In this document: in pieces, positions 41,988 to 51,097 of the stretch
Layout: every line of letters starts with the position of its first letter
How positions within the stretch are numbered: the stretch's first letter is position 1
Source: CAVQBC01 sp963848415
GTDB taxonomy: Bacteria > Actinomycetota > Thermoleophilia > Solirubrobacterales > Solirubrobacteraceae
DNA length: 64,000 nucleotides
Assembly: GCA_963848415.1 (NCBI GenBank)
Contig: CAWKDN010000002.1
Coordinates: forward strand, 124,001 to 188,000
Direction of reading: 5' to 3'
Program-made: the position numbers and the translations under genes
The notes under the pieces: model-generated
The model's input: only the letters and a program-made list of their open reading frames with translations
Told to the model about the DNA's origin: nothing
Database searches by the model: none

Positions 41988-44045
41988 CCGACCGTCCCCA
42001 GCGCTCGCTGCTCGAGCCGGCGATCGTGCGCCCGGCGCTGTCGCCTCCCTGGGCAAGCTCGACCCGCGCGTGCAGGTCCGCAACCCGGTCATGTTCGTCG
42101 TCTGGGTCGGCGCCGCTGATCACGCCGTCGGCTGGCTGATCCAGGTCTTCGGCGGCGGGCCGCTCGGCGGCGGCGACGAGCCGGCGCTGTTCACCTTCAC
42201 GGTGGCCGTGTGGCTGTGGCTGACCGTCGTCTTCGCCAACCTCGCCGAGTCGCTCGCCGAGGGTCGCGGCAAGGCGCAGGCGGCGTCCCTGCGGGCGATG
42301 CGCACGGAGACGGTGGCGCGCCTGCAGGACGGCGGCGAGCGGCCCGCCTCGGAGCTGCGCCGCGGCGACCGCGTGGTGGTCGAGACCGGCGAGGCGATCC
42401 CGGGGGACGGCACCGTCGATCGAGGGCATCGCCTCGGTCGACGAGTCGGCGATCACCGGCGAGTCGGCGCCGGTCATCCGCGAGGCCGGCGGCGACCGCA
42501 GCGCGGTGACCGGCGGCACGCGCGTGCTCTCGGACCGCATCGTGGTCGAGATCACCCAGGAGCCGGGGAGTCCTTCCTGGACCGCATGATCGGGCTGGTG
42601 GAGGGCGCGGCGCGCCGCAAGACGCCCAACGAGATCGCGCTCAACATCCTTCTCTCCGGCCTGACCATCATCTTCCTGGTCGCCGTCGTGACGCTCCGGC
42701 CGTTCGGCGAGTACGCCGGTACGGACGCGTCCGTCGCCACCCTGATCGCGCTGCTGGTGGCGCTGATCCCGACCACGATCGGCGCGCTCCTCTCGGCGAT
42801 CGGCATCGCGGGCATGGACCGGCTCGTACGCCGCAACGTGCTCGCCCTCTCCGGGCGGGCCGTGGAGGCGTCCGGCGACGTCGACGTGCTGCTGCTGGAC
42901 AAGACCGGCACGATCACCCTCGGCAACCGTCAGGCCTCCGAGCTCATCCCGATGCCGGGCGTGGCCGAGCGCGAGCTGGCCGAGGTCGCCCAGATGTCCT
43001 CGCTGGCCGACGAGACGCCCGAGGGCCGCTCGATCGTCGTGCTCGCCAAGCAGTACGGCATCCGCGAGCACACCTTCGAAGGCGAGAGTCCGCACTTCGT
43101 GCCGTTCACGGCCCAGACGCGCATGAGCGGCGTCGACGTCAATGGCTCACGGCTGCGCAAGGGCGCCGGCGACTCGGTCCTGGCGTGGGTGGAGGGCGAG
43201 GGCGGTCAGGCGCCGCCCGAGCTCGCAGCGACGCTCGACCGCGTAGGCCGCGAGGGAGGGACGCCGCTGGCGGTGGCACGCGAGAACCAGGTACTAGGCG
43301 TGGTCTACCTCAAGGACGTCGTCAAGGAGGGGATGCGCGATCGCTTCGACCGGCTGCGCGCGATGGGGATCCGGACCATCATGGTCACGGGCGACAACCG
43401 CCTCACGGCCGCGAAGATCGCCGACGAGTCGGGCGTCGACGACTTCCTCGCCGAGGCCACCCCGAGGCGAAGCTCGAGCTGATCCGCGCGGAGCAGGCCG
43501 GCGGGCGGCTGGTGGCGATGACCGGCGACGGCACCAACGACGCGCCGGCGCTCGCCCAGGCCGACGTCGGCGTGGCGATGAACACCGGCACCCAGGCCGC
43601 GCGCGAGGCGGGCAACATGGTCGACCTCGACTCCAACCCGACGAAGCTCATCGAGATCGTCGAGGTCGGCAAGCAGCTGCTGATCACCCGGGGCGCGCTG
43701 ACCACCTTCTCGATCGCCAACGACGTCGCCAAGTACTTCGCGATCCTGCCGGCGATCTTCGCCGCCACCTACGCCGTGGCGGGCAGCGACTCCGGGCCGC
43801 TGGACAAGCTCAACGTCATGGCCCTCGGCACGCCGGAGTCGGCGATCATCTCCGCGCTGATCTTCAACGCGCTGGTCATCCCCCTGCTCGTGCCGCTGGC
43901 GTTGCGCGGGGTCCGCTACCGCCCGATCGGCGCGACCGCCCTCCTGCGCCGCAACCTGCTGCTCTACGGCCTCGGCGGCCTGATCGCTCCGTTCGCCGGC
44001 ATCAAGCTGATCGACCTGGTCGTCCACAACCTGCTGGGGGCGTAA
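41984..44045 (+). pseudogene. kdpB: kdpB, K+-ATPase P-type ATPase subunit, with four frameshifts
   Basis: ATG 41984 overlaps the kdpC stop. The protein is recognizable end to end but changes phase near 42040 (one base missing), 42418 (one extra), 42568 (one missing, G run) and 43467 (one missing, C run). Landmarks: 'SVDESAITGESAPVI', phosphorylation motif 'DKTGTITLGNRQ', 'MVTGDNRLTAAKIADESG', hinge 'MTGDGTNDAPALAQADVGVA' and 'NDVAKYFAILPA'. No catalytic residue is lost, so selection acted until recently or the indels are sequencing errors. Confidence 0.88.
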
Positions 44046-44055
44046 GGATGTGGGC

Positions 44056-45198
44056 ATGCCGAGCGGCGGCCGCGGACACCACAAGGTCTTCCTCGGGATG
44101 GCCGCCGGGGTGGGGAAGACCTACCGCATGCTCCAGGAGGGGCGTGCCGAGGCCGAGGCCGGACGGGACGTCGTGATCGGCTACCTCGAGCCGCACGGCC
44201 GCGAGGAGACGATCGTCCAGGCCGAGGGCCTGGAGATCGTCCCGCGGCGACGGGTCGTCTACCGCGACGCGCCGCTCGAGGAGATGGATCTGCCGGCTGT
44301 GCTCACCCGCGCTCCCGAGCTGGCTCTGATCGACGAGCTGGCGCACACCAACGCGCCGGGTGTCGAGCATCCGAAGCGCTTCGAGGACGTCGAGGACGTG
44401 CTGGCCGCCGGGATCGACGTGTTCTCGACCGTCAACGTGCAGCACCTGGAGTCGTTGAACGACCAGGTCATGGAGCTCACCGGGGTGCGCGTGCGCGAGA
44501 CGGTGCCCGACTCCGTGCTCGGCCGCGCCGACGAGGTCGTGCTCGTCGACCTCACGCCGGAGGCGCTGATCGGCCGGCTGCAGGCCGGCCGGGTGTACCC
44601 GCCGGCGCGGGTGCCGGCCGCGCTCAACGGCTTCTTCAAGGTCGAGAACCTTGCCGCCCTGCGCGAGGTCGTCCTGCGCGAGGTGGCCGAGGAGGTCGAG
44701 TCCAAGCGGCTCGTGCGCGGTGCTCCGGGGGCCGCCGTCGGGACGCGCGAGGATCGGCTCGTTACGCACGCCGCGCCCCAGGCCGTCGGTGAGCGGCTGC
44801 TCGCCCTCGTCACGCCGCAGCCGGGTTCCCAGCGGATCGTCCGCCGGGCCTGGCGGTCGGCTCAGCGGCTCGGCGGCGAACTCGACCTGCTCTACGTCGC
44901 CCGCCACGGCCACGAGCCCTCCGAGGCCGAGGGGGAGCAGCTCGAGGCCCTGCGCCGCCTCGCCGTGGTGCTCGGCGCCCACCTCCTGGTCGAGGCGGGC
45001 GACGACGTCGTCGAGGTGGCTCGGCGGGTGGCGCGGGAGCGCGGCAGCACCTACGTGCTCGTGGGCGTCCCGCGGGCGCGCGGCCCGCTCGCGCGCCTGC
45101 GCGGCGCCCTGCCGATGCGACTGGTCGAGGCGCTGCCGGGGGTCGACATCCGGATCGTGGCCGACAGGACGCGCCGGCGGACGAGGGAGGACGCATGA
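44056..45198 (+). CDS. kdpD: Stand-alone KdpD N-terminal domain protein (KdpD + USP)
   Basis: A 380-residue soluble protein equal to the N-terminal half of KdpD. The KdpD domain has Walker A 'GMAAGVGKT' at residues 14-22 and 'LIDELAHTNAPG' as the Walker B-like segment; a USP-like domain follows from about residue 250 and ends near 'IRIVADRT'. It has no kinase core. With the 483-residue kinase at 36 kb it would make a normal-length KdpD. The c-di-AMP motif known from S. aureus KdpD (SxS...FTAxY) is not conserved. AAGGA precedes ATG 44056; GTG 44050 is an alternative. Confidence 0.85.
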   Translation: MPSGGRGHHKVFLGMAAGVGKTYRMLQEGRAEAEAGRDVVIGYLEPHGREETIVQAEGLEIVPRRRVVYRDAPLEEMDLPAVLTRAPELALIDELAHTNAPGVEHPKRFEDVEDVLAAGIDVFSTVNVQHLESLNDQVMELTGVRVRETVPDSVLGRADEVVLVDLTPEALIGRLQAGRVYPPARVPAALNGFFKVENLAALREVVLREVAEEVESKRLVRGAPGAAVGTREDRLVTHAAPQAVGERLLALVTPQPGSQRIVRRAWRSAQRLGGELDLLYVARHGHEPSEAEGEQLEALRRLAVVLGAHLLVEAGDDVVEVARRVARERGSTYVLVGVPRARGPLARLRGALPMRLVEALPGVDIRIVADRTRRRTREDA

Positions 45199-45935
45199 CC
45201 GCAATCGTGCTCGCGGTGGCCCTGGTGGTGGCCCTCCTGGCGATGCTCGTGATCGCTGTCCGGTGGCGCCGCCGTGGCATCGCAGCGGCTCCTCCGTCGG
45301 GACGGCGGATCCTCTTCCCGTTCGATGGCGAAGCGCTGTCGGAGGCCGCCCTGGACGCCGCGCTGCGCATCGCGCGGGCGGAGGGCGCCACGCTCGTGCC
45401 GGCCTACCTCGCGCAGGTCCCGATGAAGCTACCGATGAACACCCCGCTGCCGTACGCCTGTGACATGGCGCTTCCGCTGCTGGAGGCCATCGAGCACCGT
45501 GCCACCGCCGCAGGCGTGCCGGTGGAGGGCCGCATCGAGCGCGGGCGCACCAACCGCCACGCGGTGCGCGAGCTGATGGAGCACGAGCGCTTCGACCGGC
45601 TCGTGGTGGCCGCGGCGACCGCGAGCACGGACGGCTTCAGCGCGGCCGACGTCGCCTGGCTGCTCGAGAACGTCCCGGGCGAGATCGTGATCCTGCGGCC
45701 GGTGCGCGATGCGCCCCTCGCCGGACCGGCCGCTCAGCCCGGGAGCGCGAAGCCCGCCGCCTCCAGCGCGGCTCGTCCGGCCGGGCCGACGAGGTCGGTC
45801 AGCCAGGCCTCGCTCGCGCCGAGCCGTCGGCTGCCGACCACCGCGCAGGCCACGCAGCTCGTGGTCACGGCCGCCGCGGCCGGCAGCTCGAAACCGCGCA
45901 GCGCGCCGCCGGCGGCGCGTACGTCGGTCGCGTAG
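45195..45935 (+). CDS. Membrane-anchored universal-stress-like protein
   Basis: A 246-residue frame with one N-terminal helix (IVLAVALVVALLAMLVIAV), then a USP-type domain ('RILFPFDGEALSEAALDAAL' to 'GEIVILRPV'). The ATP-binding G-x2-G-x9-G(S/T) signature is missing, so it is a non-nucleotide-binding type or degenerate. The last 65 or so codons, low-complexity Ala/Ser/Pro, lie antisense to the modA-like gene; a real 202-bp convergent overlap is odd. The start overlaps the KdpD-N stop (ATGA), making it the last gene of the Kdp operon. Confidence 0.7.
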   Translation: MTAIVLAVALVVALLAMLVIAVRWRRRGIAAAPPSGRRILFPFDGEALSEAALDAALRIARAEGATLVPAYLAQVPMKLPMNTPLPYACDMALPLLEAIEHRATAAGVPVEGRIERGRTNRHAVRELMEHERFDRLVVAAATASTDGFSAADVAWLLENVPGEIVILRPVRDAPLAGPAAQPGSAKPAASSAARPAGPTRSVSQASLAPSRRLPTTAQATQLVVTAAAAGSSKPRSAPPAARTSVA

Positions 45936-46390
45936 AGCACGCCGGCGTCGGCGCGGCCGTCGCGCAGCGCGGCGACCACCTCGTCGACCATCGACGCCTC
46001 CAGCACGACGTTGCGCGCTACGTCCTCGGCGATCCCCATCCGCTCCAGAGCGTCGCGGGTGAAGTCGCCGAGCGGGATCCCGGCGTGCTCGACCACGACG
46101 CGGACGCCGGGCGCCGCGAGCACCTCGGGCGCGGTGGCCTCGCTGCCCGCCGGCACCGCGACCACGAGCCGGTTGCGCGCGAACGGCCACGGGGCGCTCG
46201 CCAGCCCCGCGCGGTGCAGGCGCTCAGGGTCTGCCGGGCTGGCGGACAGGAACACGTCGGCGGGCTCGCCCGCGGCGATCCGGTCCGCGAGCTCGCGTGC
46301 GTTGGCGTAGACCACCTCGACGCCTGGGTCGGCGGCGGTGAGCCGGTCGACGGCGGGGCGCAGCGAGCCGGCGGCGAGGACCAGCAGCAC
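45734..46390 (-). CDS. modA: ModA-like molybdate-binding (substrate-binding) protein
   Basis: A 218-residue type-2 periplasmic-binding-fold protein: 'LVLAAGSLRPAVDRL' opens the fold, 'ADVFLSASPADPERLHRAGL' and 'DAGVLYATDV' match molybdate-binding ModA. But there is no signal peptide (the mature fold starts at residue 2) and no modB or modC beside it. So it may be cytosolic, its leader may be lost, or it may bind another oxyanion. Start GTG 46390 follows AGGAGGA. Molybdenum genes nearby (molbindin) support the assignment. Confidence 0.72.
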   Translation of the reverse strand: MLLVLAAGSLRPAVDRLTAADPGVEVVYANARELADRIAAGEPADVFLSASPADPERLHRAGLASAPWPFARNRLVVAVPAGSEATAPEVLAAPGVRVVVEHAGIPLGDFTRDALERMGIAEDVARNVVLEASMVDEVVAALRDGRADAGVLYATDVRAAGGALRGFELPAAAAVTTSCVACAVVGSRRLGASEAWLTDLVGPAGRAALEAAGFALPG

Positions 46391-46479
46391 GATCGCATCT
46401 TCCTCCTGGCGGCCCGATCAGCCCAGCTGGGGATGCGAGTCGCCGTCGCGCCCTACGCCGGGCTGCTCGCGCTGCAGGA

Positions 46480-47322
46480 TCAGGGGCGGGTGAAGGTGTC
46501 GGGGTCCGGCCCGGTCCGGTCGCCGGCGTCCAGCGCCTCGATCTCCGTCATCTCGTCCTCGGTGAGATGGAAGTCGAAGACGTCGAAGTTCTGCTCGATG
46601 CGCTCCTGGGTCACGGACTTCGGGAACACGACGTTGCCGAGCTGCAGGTGCCAGCGGATGACGACCTGGCCCGGCGTCTTGTCGTGATGCTCGGCGAGCC
46701 GGGTGATCACCGGGTCGTCGAGCACCGCGCCCTGGGCGAGCGGGCTCCACGCCTCGGTCACGATCCCGCGGTCGGCGTGCTCGCGGCGCAGTCCGGCCTG
46801 CTGGAAGCGCGGATGCAGCTCGACCTGGTTGACCGCCGGGGTGATGCCGGTGGCCTCTTCGATGCGCTCGAGGTGCGGCGGCTGGAAGTTCGAGACGCCG
46901 ATCGAGCGCGTGAGCCCCTCGGCCTGCAGCTCGACGAACGCCTTCCAGGTCTCGACGTACTTGTCCTGGGCCGGCACCGGCCAGTGGATCAGGTAGAGGT
47001 CCACGTGCTCCATCTCGAGCTGGTCGAGGCTGGCGCGCAGCGCCCGCTTGGCCTGCTCGTAGCCGTGGTCGCTGTTCCAGCACTTGGTGGTGATGTAGAC
47101 GTCGTCGCGCTCCAGGCCCGCGGCGTGGACCGCCTGGCCGACGCCGGCTTCGTTGCGATACGCCTTGGCCGTGTCGACGTGGCGGTAGCCCGCCAGCAGC
47201 GCGCGGGTGGTGACGTCGGCGGTGTCCTCGGGCGGCACCTGGAAGACGCCGAAGCCGAGCTGGGGGATCTGCTCGTCGCCGCGCAGGTCGATGAGCGGGA
47301 CGGGACTGGTCGAAGAAGCCAT
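46480..47322 (-). CDS. Aldo/keto reductase
   Basis: A 280-residue NADPH-dependent reductase of the 2,5-diketo-gluconate reductase type. The tetrad is visible: Asp/Tyr in 'YRHVDTAKAYRNEAGVG', Lys in 'YITTKCWNSDHG', His in 'LYLIHWPVP'; 'SIGVSNFQPPHLERI' and 'NQVELHPRFQQ' are family signatures, and 'VFPKSVTQERIEQN' binds NADPH. All catalytic residues present. Substrate open. Divergent from the S4 gene. Confidence 0.92.
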   Translation of the reverse strand: MASSTSPVPLIDLRGDEQIPQLGFGVFQVPPEDTADVTTRALLAGYRHVDTAKAYRNEAGVGQAVHAAGLERDDVYITTKCWNSDHGYEQAKRALRASLDQLEMEHVDLYLIHWPVPAQDKYVETWKAFVELQAEGLTRSIGVSNFQPPHLERIEEATGITPAVNQVELHPRFQQAGLRREHADRGIVTEAWSPLAQGAVLDDPVITRLAEHHDKTPGQVVIRWHLQLGNVVFPKSVTQERIEQNFDVFDFHLTEDEMTEIEALDAGDRTGPDPDTFTRP

Positions 47323-47378
47323 CCGCCTGGCGTGCCCGCTCGCGAGCCGGCCAAACCGCCGCCGTAGGCTTGTGCGCC

Positions 47379-47591
47379 ATGGTCCGCGACGTGCAGATCC
47401 GGGGCGAGATGATCCGCCTGGGCCAGCTGCTCAAGCTGGCGGGCGTGATCGACTCGGGCGGCGAGGCCCGCGCCTACCTGGCGGCCAACCCGGTGCGGGT
47501 CAACGGAGAGCCCGAGGACCGGCGCGGCCGGCAGCTGCGGGCGGGCGACGCGGTGGAGGTCGGCGAGGAGACCGTGCGGGTCGTCGGCTGA
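47379..47591 (+). CDS. Small S4-domain RNA-binding protein
   Basis: A 70-residue protein consisting of one S4 domain: 'MIRLGQLLKLAGVIDSGGEA', then 'PVRVNGEPEDRRGRQLRAGD'. This is the YbcJ/YaaA type. Its binding partner is unknown. Start ATG 47379. It converges with the PGPGW-type membrane gene. Confidence 0.85.
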   Translation: MVRDVQIRGEMIRLGQLLKLAGVIDSGGEARAYLAANPVRVNGEPEDRRGRQLRAGDAVEVGEETVRVVG

Positions 47592-47592
47592 G

Positions 47593-47877
47593 CTAGAGGC
47601 CGACGGCGTCGCGACCCTTGGCCACGAGCTCGAAGTGCCGCACCGCCCAGAAGGCCGCGCCGGCCGCCACGAGGCCGCCCACGGTCACGAGCGCGGAGCT
47701 GACGGGGTGGACCTTGGCGTGCGCCCACGCCTCGTGCGCCTTGCGCTTGAAGGCGTCGAAGAACTTCTTGGCGAAGGCGAACTCCGTCGACCAGATCCAC
47801 AGCCCGATCAGCACCGGCGGGATGGTCAGCGGTCCCGGCAGGACCGACAGCGCGAGCCCCATCGCGATGAACACCAT
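47593..47877 (-). CDS. PGPGW/TIGR02611-like small membrane protein
   Basis: From the first ATG (47877) 94 residues are encoded: two hydrophobic segments around 'LPGPLTIPPVLIGLWIWSTE' and 'VTVGGLVAAGAAFWAV' with a basic amphipathic linker (FFDAFKRKAHEAWAHAK). The same phase is open and looks coding for another 53 codons upstream (see adjoining feature), and the family normally includes that part, so this ATG is probably internal. Confidence 0.7.
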   Translation of the reverse strand: MVFIAMGLALSVLPGPLTIPPVLIGLWIWSTEFAFAKKFFDAFKRKAHEAWAHAKVHPVSSALVTVGGLVAAGAAFWAVRHFELVAKGRDAVGL

Positions 47878-48036
47878 GCCGGTGACGAAGACGCCGATGC
47901 GGTAGACGTGGCTGAGGCCCGGCTTGGTGCGAACCTGGTGACGCCAGCCGCTCGGTGCAACCGCGACCGGCTCCCCGAGGCCGTCCTCTTCGAGCTCGGT
48001 CTTGCGCTGTTCTTGCGTCTGGGCGATAGAACGTGT
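47878..48036 (-). other. Coding-like upstream extension without a usual start codon
   Basis: In phase with the membrane protein, this stretch reads 'IAQTQEQRKTELEEDGLGEP' and then 'TKPGLSHVYRIGVFVTG', the conserved N-terminal region of the family. It contains no ATG, GTG or TTG and is closed by TAG at 48037-48039. An ATG exists in another phase at 48046. A lost base near the start, or a rare ATC start at 48027, would explain it. Confidence 0.5.
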
Positions 48037-48069
48037 CTACCCACATCGATTGAAGAGGAGCGCGCCAAC

Positions 48070-48276
48070 ATGCAGCTCAGCGCCCGCAACCAGCTCACCG
48101 GCACCGTGACCGAGGTCAACGAAGGGGCCGCGATCGCCAACGTCGTCGTCGACGTCAACGGGCAGCGCCTGGTCGCTTCGGTGACCGTCGAGGCCGTGCG
48201 CGATCTCGGCCTCGCCGAGGGCAGCCAGGTGACCGCCATCGTCAAGGCCTCCGACGTCATCCTGGCCACGAACTGA
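48070..48276 (+). CDS. Molbindin (TOBE/Mop-domain molybdate-binding protein)
   Basis: A 68-residue single Mop domain: 'LSARNQLTGTVTEVNEGAAI', then 'VVDVNGQRLVASVTVEAV' and 'GLAEGSQVTAIVKASDVIL'. Molbindins assemble into hexamers that store molybdate or tungstate in the cytoplasm. Length is exactly that of one-domain Mop proteins. A good GAAGAGGAG site precedes ATG 48070. It fits the many molybdoenzyme genes of the window. Confidence 0.92.
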   Translation: MQLSARNQLTGTVTEVNEGAAIANVVVDVNGQRLVASVTVEAVRDLGLAEGSQVTAIVKASDVILATN

Positions 48277-48314
48277 CCTTGACACGGCCCTCCGGCCCTG
48301 CTGCGCTTGCGCGC

Positions 48315-48719
48315 ATGCCCCGCGCTCGCCGCCTGATCCTCGCCGCCGTCCTCGCCGTCGCCCTCGTACCGGCCGGCTGCGGGGAGGGGGAGGGCGACTC
48401 GCCCGCCGCCGACCCGGCCGCCACCGCCGAGCGCGAGGGCCGGCAGGCCGTCGAGCAGGCGCGCAAGGAGGTCGAGGGCGCGCTGGACGCGCTGCGGCGC
48501 GGGGACGTCGACGAGGCCAAGCAGGCGGCGCGGCGCGCCCGCGAGGCCGCGCGCGACGCCCGCGCCGAGGGCGAGCAAGGCGCCGAGCAGGCCGAGAAGG
48601 CCGCGCGCGACGCCGAGCGGGCGATCGACGGCGCCGGCGGCGCGGTCGACGAGGCCGAGAAGCAGGCTCGCGAGGGCCTCCAGGACGCCGAGGACGCGCT
48701 CAACGACCTCGCCCCCTGA
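48315..48719 (+). CDS. Ala/Glu-rich coiled-coil lipoprotein
   Basis: A 134-residue protein with a lipoprotein signal (RRLILAAVLAVALVPAGC, lipid-modified Cys21) and a mature part made of A, E, R, D and K with heptad-like repeats (EQARKEVEGALDALRRGD, KQAARRAREAARDARA). Likely an extracytoplasmic coiled coil; function unknown. Start ATG 48315 chosen for the signal peptide. Its stop abuts that of the convergent membrane protein. Confidence 0.72.
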   Translation: MPRARRLILAAVLAVALVPAGCGEGEGDSPAADPAATAEREGRQAVEQARKEVEGALDALRRGDVDEAKQAARRAREAARDARAEGEQGAEQAEKAARDAERAIDGAGGAVDEAEKQAREGLQDAEDALNDLAP

Positions 48720-50036
48720 TCACCAGACGGTGAAGAAGAACGTCTCCCACGCGGCGGCCTGGATCGCGAGGGCGACCAGCACCCATCCGATCCGCCGGCC
48801 GCCGCACGGGACCGCGGCCGCCAGGCACACGAACGGCGCGAAGAACAGCCAGATCCGCTCCGTCTCGGCCTTGGTGAAGCCCGCCACCGCCGCCACGGCG
48901 ATCACCGCGAAGATCGCGACCGCCTCCGGGCGCGCGTCGGCCAGCCCGCGCAGCGCGAAGAAGCTGATCGGCAGCCCCAGCACCACCAGGAACGCCACCG
49001 GCGAGCCCAGCACCCAGTAGGCGTAGGGCCGCCGCGAGGCGATGCCCGCGTCGTAGACCTGCCGGACGCTCTCCAGCGCGCCGAGCGGGTCCCAGCCCGC
49101 CACCGCCGCCAGCGAGCCGTGCACCACCACGAGCCCGAGCCCGCACAGCGCCGAGAGCTCGAGCGCCCGGCGCCAGCCCTCGCGCTGCAGCGCCAGCAGC
49201 GCCGCCCACGCCCCGACCGCCAGCAGCGACCACGCGAACAGCGAGCCGACTCCGAGCGCCAGCGCTCCCACGAGCCGGCCGCGCCGCGTCCGCGTGGCCA
49301 GCGGCCAGGCGGCCAGCAGCCCGAGCGCGAGGTAGACCGCGTCGGCCGAGGTGGCCCCCAGCAGCAGCGCGCCCGGGGCGAAGGTCATCAGCAGCGCCGC
49401 CACCCGCGCGGTGGGCTCCGCCACGACCTGCCGGGCGAGCAGGTAGCTGAGCGGCGCGGCCAGCGCGCCGGTGGCGAGGCACAGCGCGGCGAGCCGCTCG
49501 GGCGTGTCGATGCCGAGCGCGTACATCGTCAACAGCAGGCCCGGCGGGTGGCCGGCGGCGTGCACCGGCAGTGAGGGGATCAGCTCCGCGAATCGGTCGA
49601 TCGCCAGCCGCCAGCCGTCCTGGAAAACCGCGAGCGCCGGCAGGTACTCGAGCTTGGCCTCGCCGGAGTAGCGCAGGTCGAAGACGTGCGACCACGTGCC
49701 CCAGCCCCCGCGGACGGTCCCGACCGCGAGGCGCAGGACGAGCGTGATCGCGAAGCACGCGAGCATGAACCAGGCCGGCCGCACGCGTGCTGAGAGCAGG
49801 CGCGGGCCGATCCACACCGCCGCGGCGAGCACGACGACCGCCGGTAGCAGCCACGCCGTCGCGTCCAGGCCGTACGGGCCGACGAACGGGGGATAGGGGG
49901 TGCCGATCGGCGCTTCCTGCGCGCGGCGCCAGTACAGCCCGGCGGCGATCGTGCCGGCCGCGACGGCCGCGCAGGCCCACGGCAGCGCGGCGCGCGCCAG
50001 CGCCGGCACCCGCCCGCCGGGCGACGTCGTGCTCAC
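48720..50036 (-). CDS. Polytopic membrane protein, GT-C glycosyltransferase-like
   Basis: A 438-residue protein with about ten hydrophobic helices. Loop motifs 'RYSGEAKLEYLPALAVFQDG' and 'PSLPVHAAGHPPGLLLTMYA' resemble polyprenyl-phosphate-sugar-using GT-C enzymes (mannosyl/arabinosyl transferases). The classical loop-1 Asp-Glu/Asp-Asp motif is not clear, so the label is cautious. No operon partner on this strand; divergent from the beta-propeller lipoprotein. Confidence 0.6.
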   Translation of the reverse strand: MSTTSPGGRVPALARAALPWACAAVAAGTIAAGLYWRRAQEAPIGTPYPPFVGPYGLDATAWLLPAVVVLAAAVWIGPRLLSARVRPAWFMLACFAITLVLRLAVGTVRGGWGTWSHVFDLRYSGEAKLEYLPALAVFQDGWRLAIDRFAELIPSLPVHAAGHPPGLLLTMYALGIDTPERLAALCLATGALAAPLSYLLARQVVAEPTARVAALLMTFAPGALLLGATSADAVYLALGLLAAWPLATRTRRGRLVGALALGVGSLFAWSLLAVGAWAALLALQREGWRRALELSALCGLGLVVVHGSLAAVAGWDPLGALESVRQVYDAGIASRRPYAYWVLGSPVAFLVVLGLPISFFALRGLADARPEAVAIFAVIAVAAVAGFTKAETERIWLFFAPFVCLAAAVPCGGRRIGWVLVALAIQAAAWETFFFTVW

Positions 50037-50062
50037 CTGAGCCCTGCCATCCTGCGGCCATC

Positions 50063-51097
50063 GTGCCGCACCGCGCCGACGCCCCGCCGCCGGCCCGCCT
50101 CCTGCTCGCCGTCGCGGCCGCCGCCACGCTGGTGGCCGGCTGCGGCTCGGCGGCGCGCGCCGACTACCCGCCGCCCGCCGCCCCCGCCGACGCGCGGCCG
50201 CGCGCCGCCGCTCCGCCGGGGCGCAGCGTCGCGGTCGGGCCCGGGGCCGAGGGCGTGGCGGTCGATCCGGTCAGCCGCCGCGTCGCGGTGGCCGTGCGCA
50301 AGCCCGCGGCGCTCGTCGTGTTGGGCGCCGGAGACGTGCGCGTCCGCCGCCGGGTCGCGCTGCCCGGCCCGGCCCGGCACGTCGCCCTCGCCGGTCCGGG
50401 CGGCGCGTTCCTCGTGCCGGCCGGAGGCGGACTGACCACGGTCGACCCCGCGACGGGGGAGACCGACACGGTGCCGACCGGCCCGGCGCCGCACGACGCC
50501 GTCGCCGCCGGCGGGCGCGTGCTCGTCGTCGACGGGCGGGCGAGCACGCTGAGCGCCGTCGAGGCCGGCCGCGTCACCGCCCGCGTGCGGGTGGCGCGCG
50601 AGCCAGTGGACATCGTCGCGCTCGACAAGGGCCGGCGCGTCGCGGTGCTCTCCGGCCGCGAGCGGATCCTCGAGATCTACGACGCCGCGAGCCTGCGCCG
50701 CCTCGCGAGCGCGCCGGCGGGCAGCGGGCCGGCCCACGTCGTCTCCGACGGCGGCGTCCGGCTCTACGTCGCCGACACCACCGGCAACGCCCTGCTGGTG
50801 TTCCTGCAGGTCGGGCGCGAGTTGGCCCTGACCCGCCGCCAGTACCTCGACGGCGCGCCCTACGGCATGGCCTTCGATCCCCTCGACCGGCGGATCTGGG
50901 CCACCCAGACGCTGCTCAACCGCGTCAGCGAGTACTCGGCGGGCTCGCTGCCGCGCGTGCTGCGGCGCTTCGGCACCGTGCGCCAGCCCGACTCGGTCGC
51001 GGTCGACCCGCGTACCGGGCGGGTGTTCGTCGCCGGGCGCGCGGACGGGACGCTTCAGGCCTTCGACCCGCCGCCGCTGCGCAGCCGCAGGAGGTAG
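50063..51097 (+). CDS. YncE-like beta-propeller lipoprotein
   Basis: A 344-residue lipoprotein (signal 'LLLAVAAAATLVAGC', Cys27) followed by blades of a beta-propeller: 'GVAVDPVSRRVAVAVRKP', 'TTVDPATGETDTVPTG', 'LYVADTTGNALLVF', 'MAFDPLDRRIWAT' and 'VAVDPRTGRVFVAGRADG'. Such proteins scaffold or bind ligands at the cell surface; no specific role can be assigned. Start GTG 50063. The 3' end overlaps the convergent membrane gene by 43 bp. Confidence 0.78.
   Translation: MPHRADAPPPARLLLAVAAAATLVAGCGSAARADYPPPAAPADARPRAAAPPGRSVAVGPGAEGVAVDPVSRRVAVAVRKPAALVVLGAGDVRVRRRVALPGPARHVALAGPGGAFLVPAGGGLTTVDPATGETDTVPTGPAPHDAVAAGGRVLVVDGRASTLSAVEAGRVTARVRVAREPVDIVALDKGRRVAVLSGRERILEIYDAASLRRLASAPAGSGPAHVVSDGGVRLYVADTTGNALLVFLQVGRELALTRRQYLDGAPYGMAFDPLDRRIWATQTLLNRVSEYSAGSLPRVLRRFGTVRQPDSVAVDPRTGRVFVAGRADGTLQAFDPPPLRSRRR

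Noticed and set aside
39970..43482. 1170-codon frame as a giant fusion
   Set aside because: Its first part is kdpA out of phase; the later part is pieces of kdpB in phase between frameshifts.
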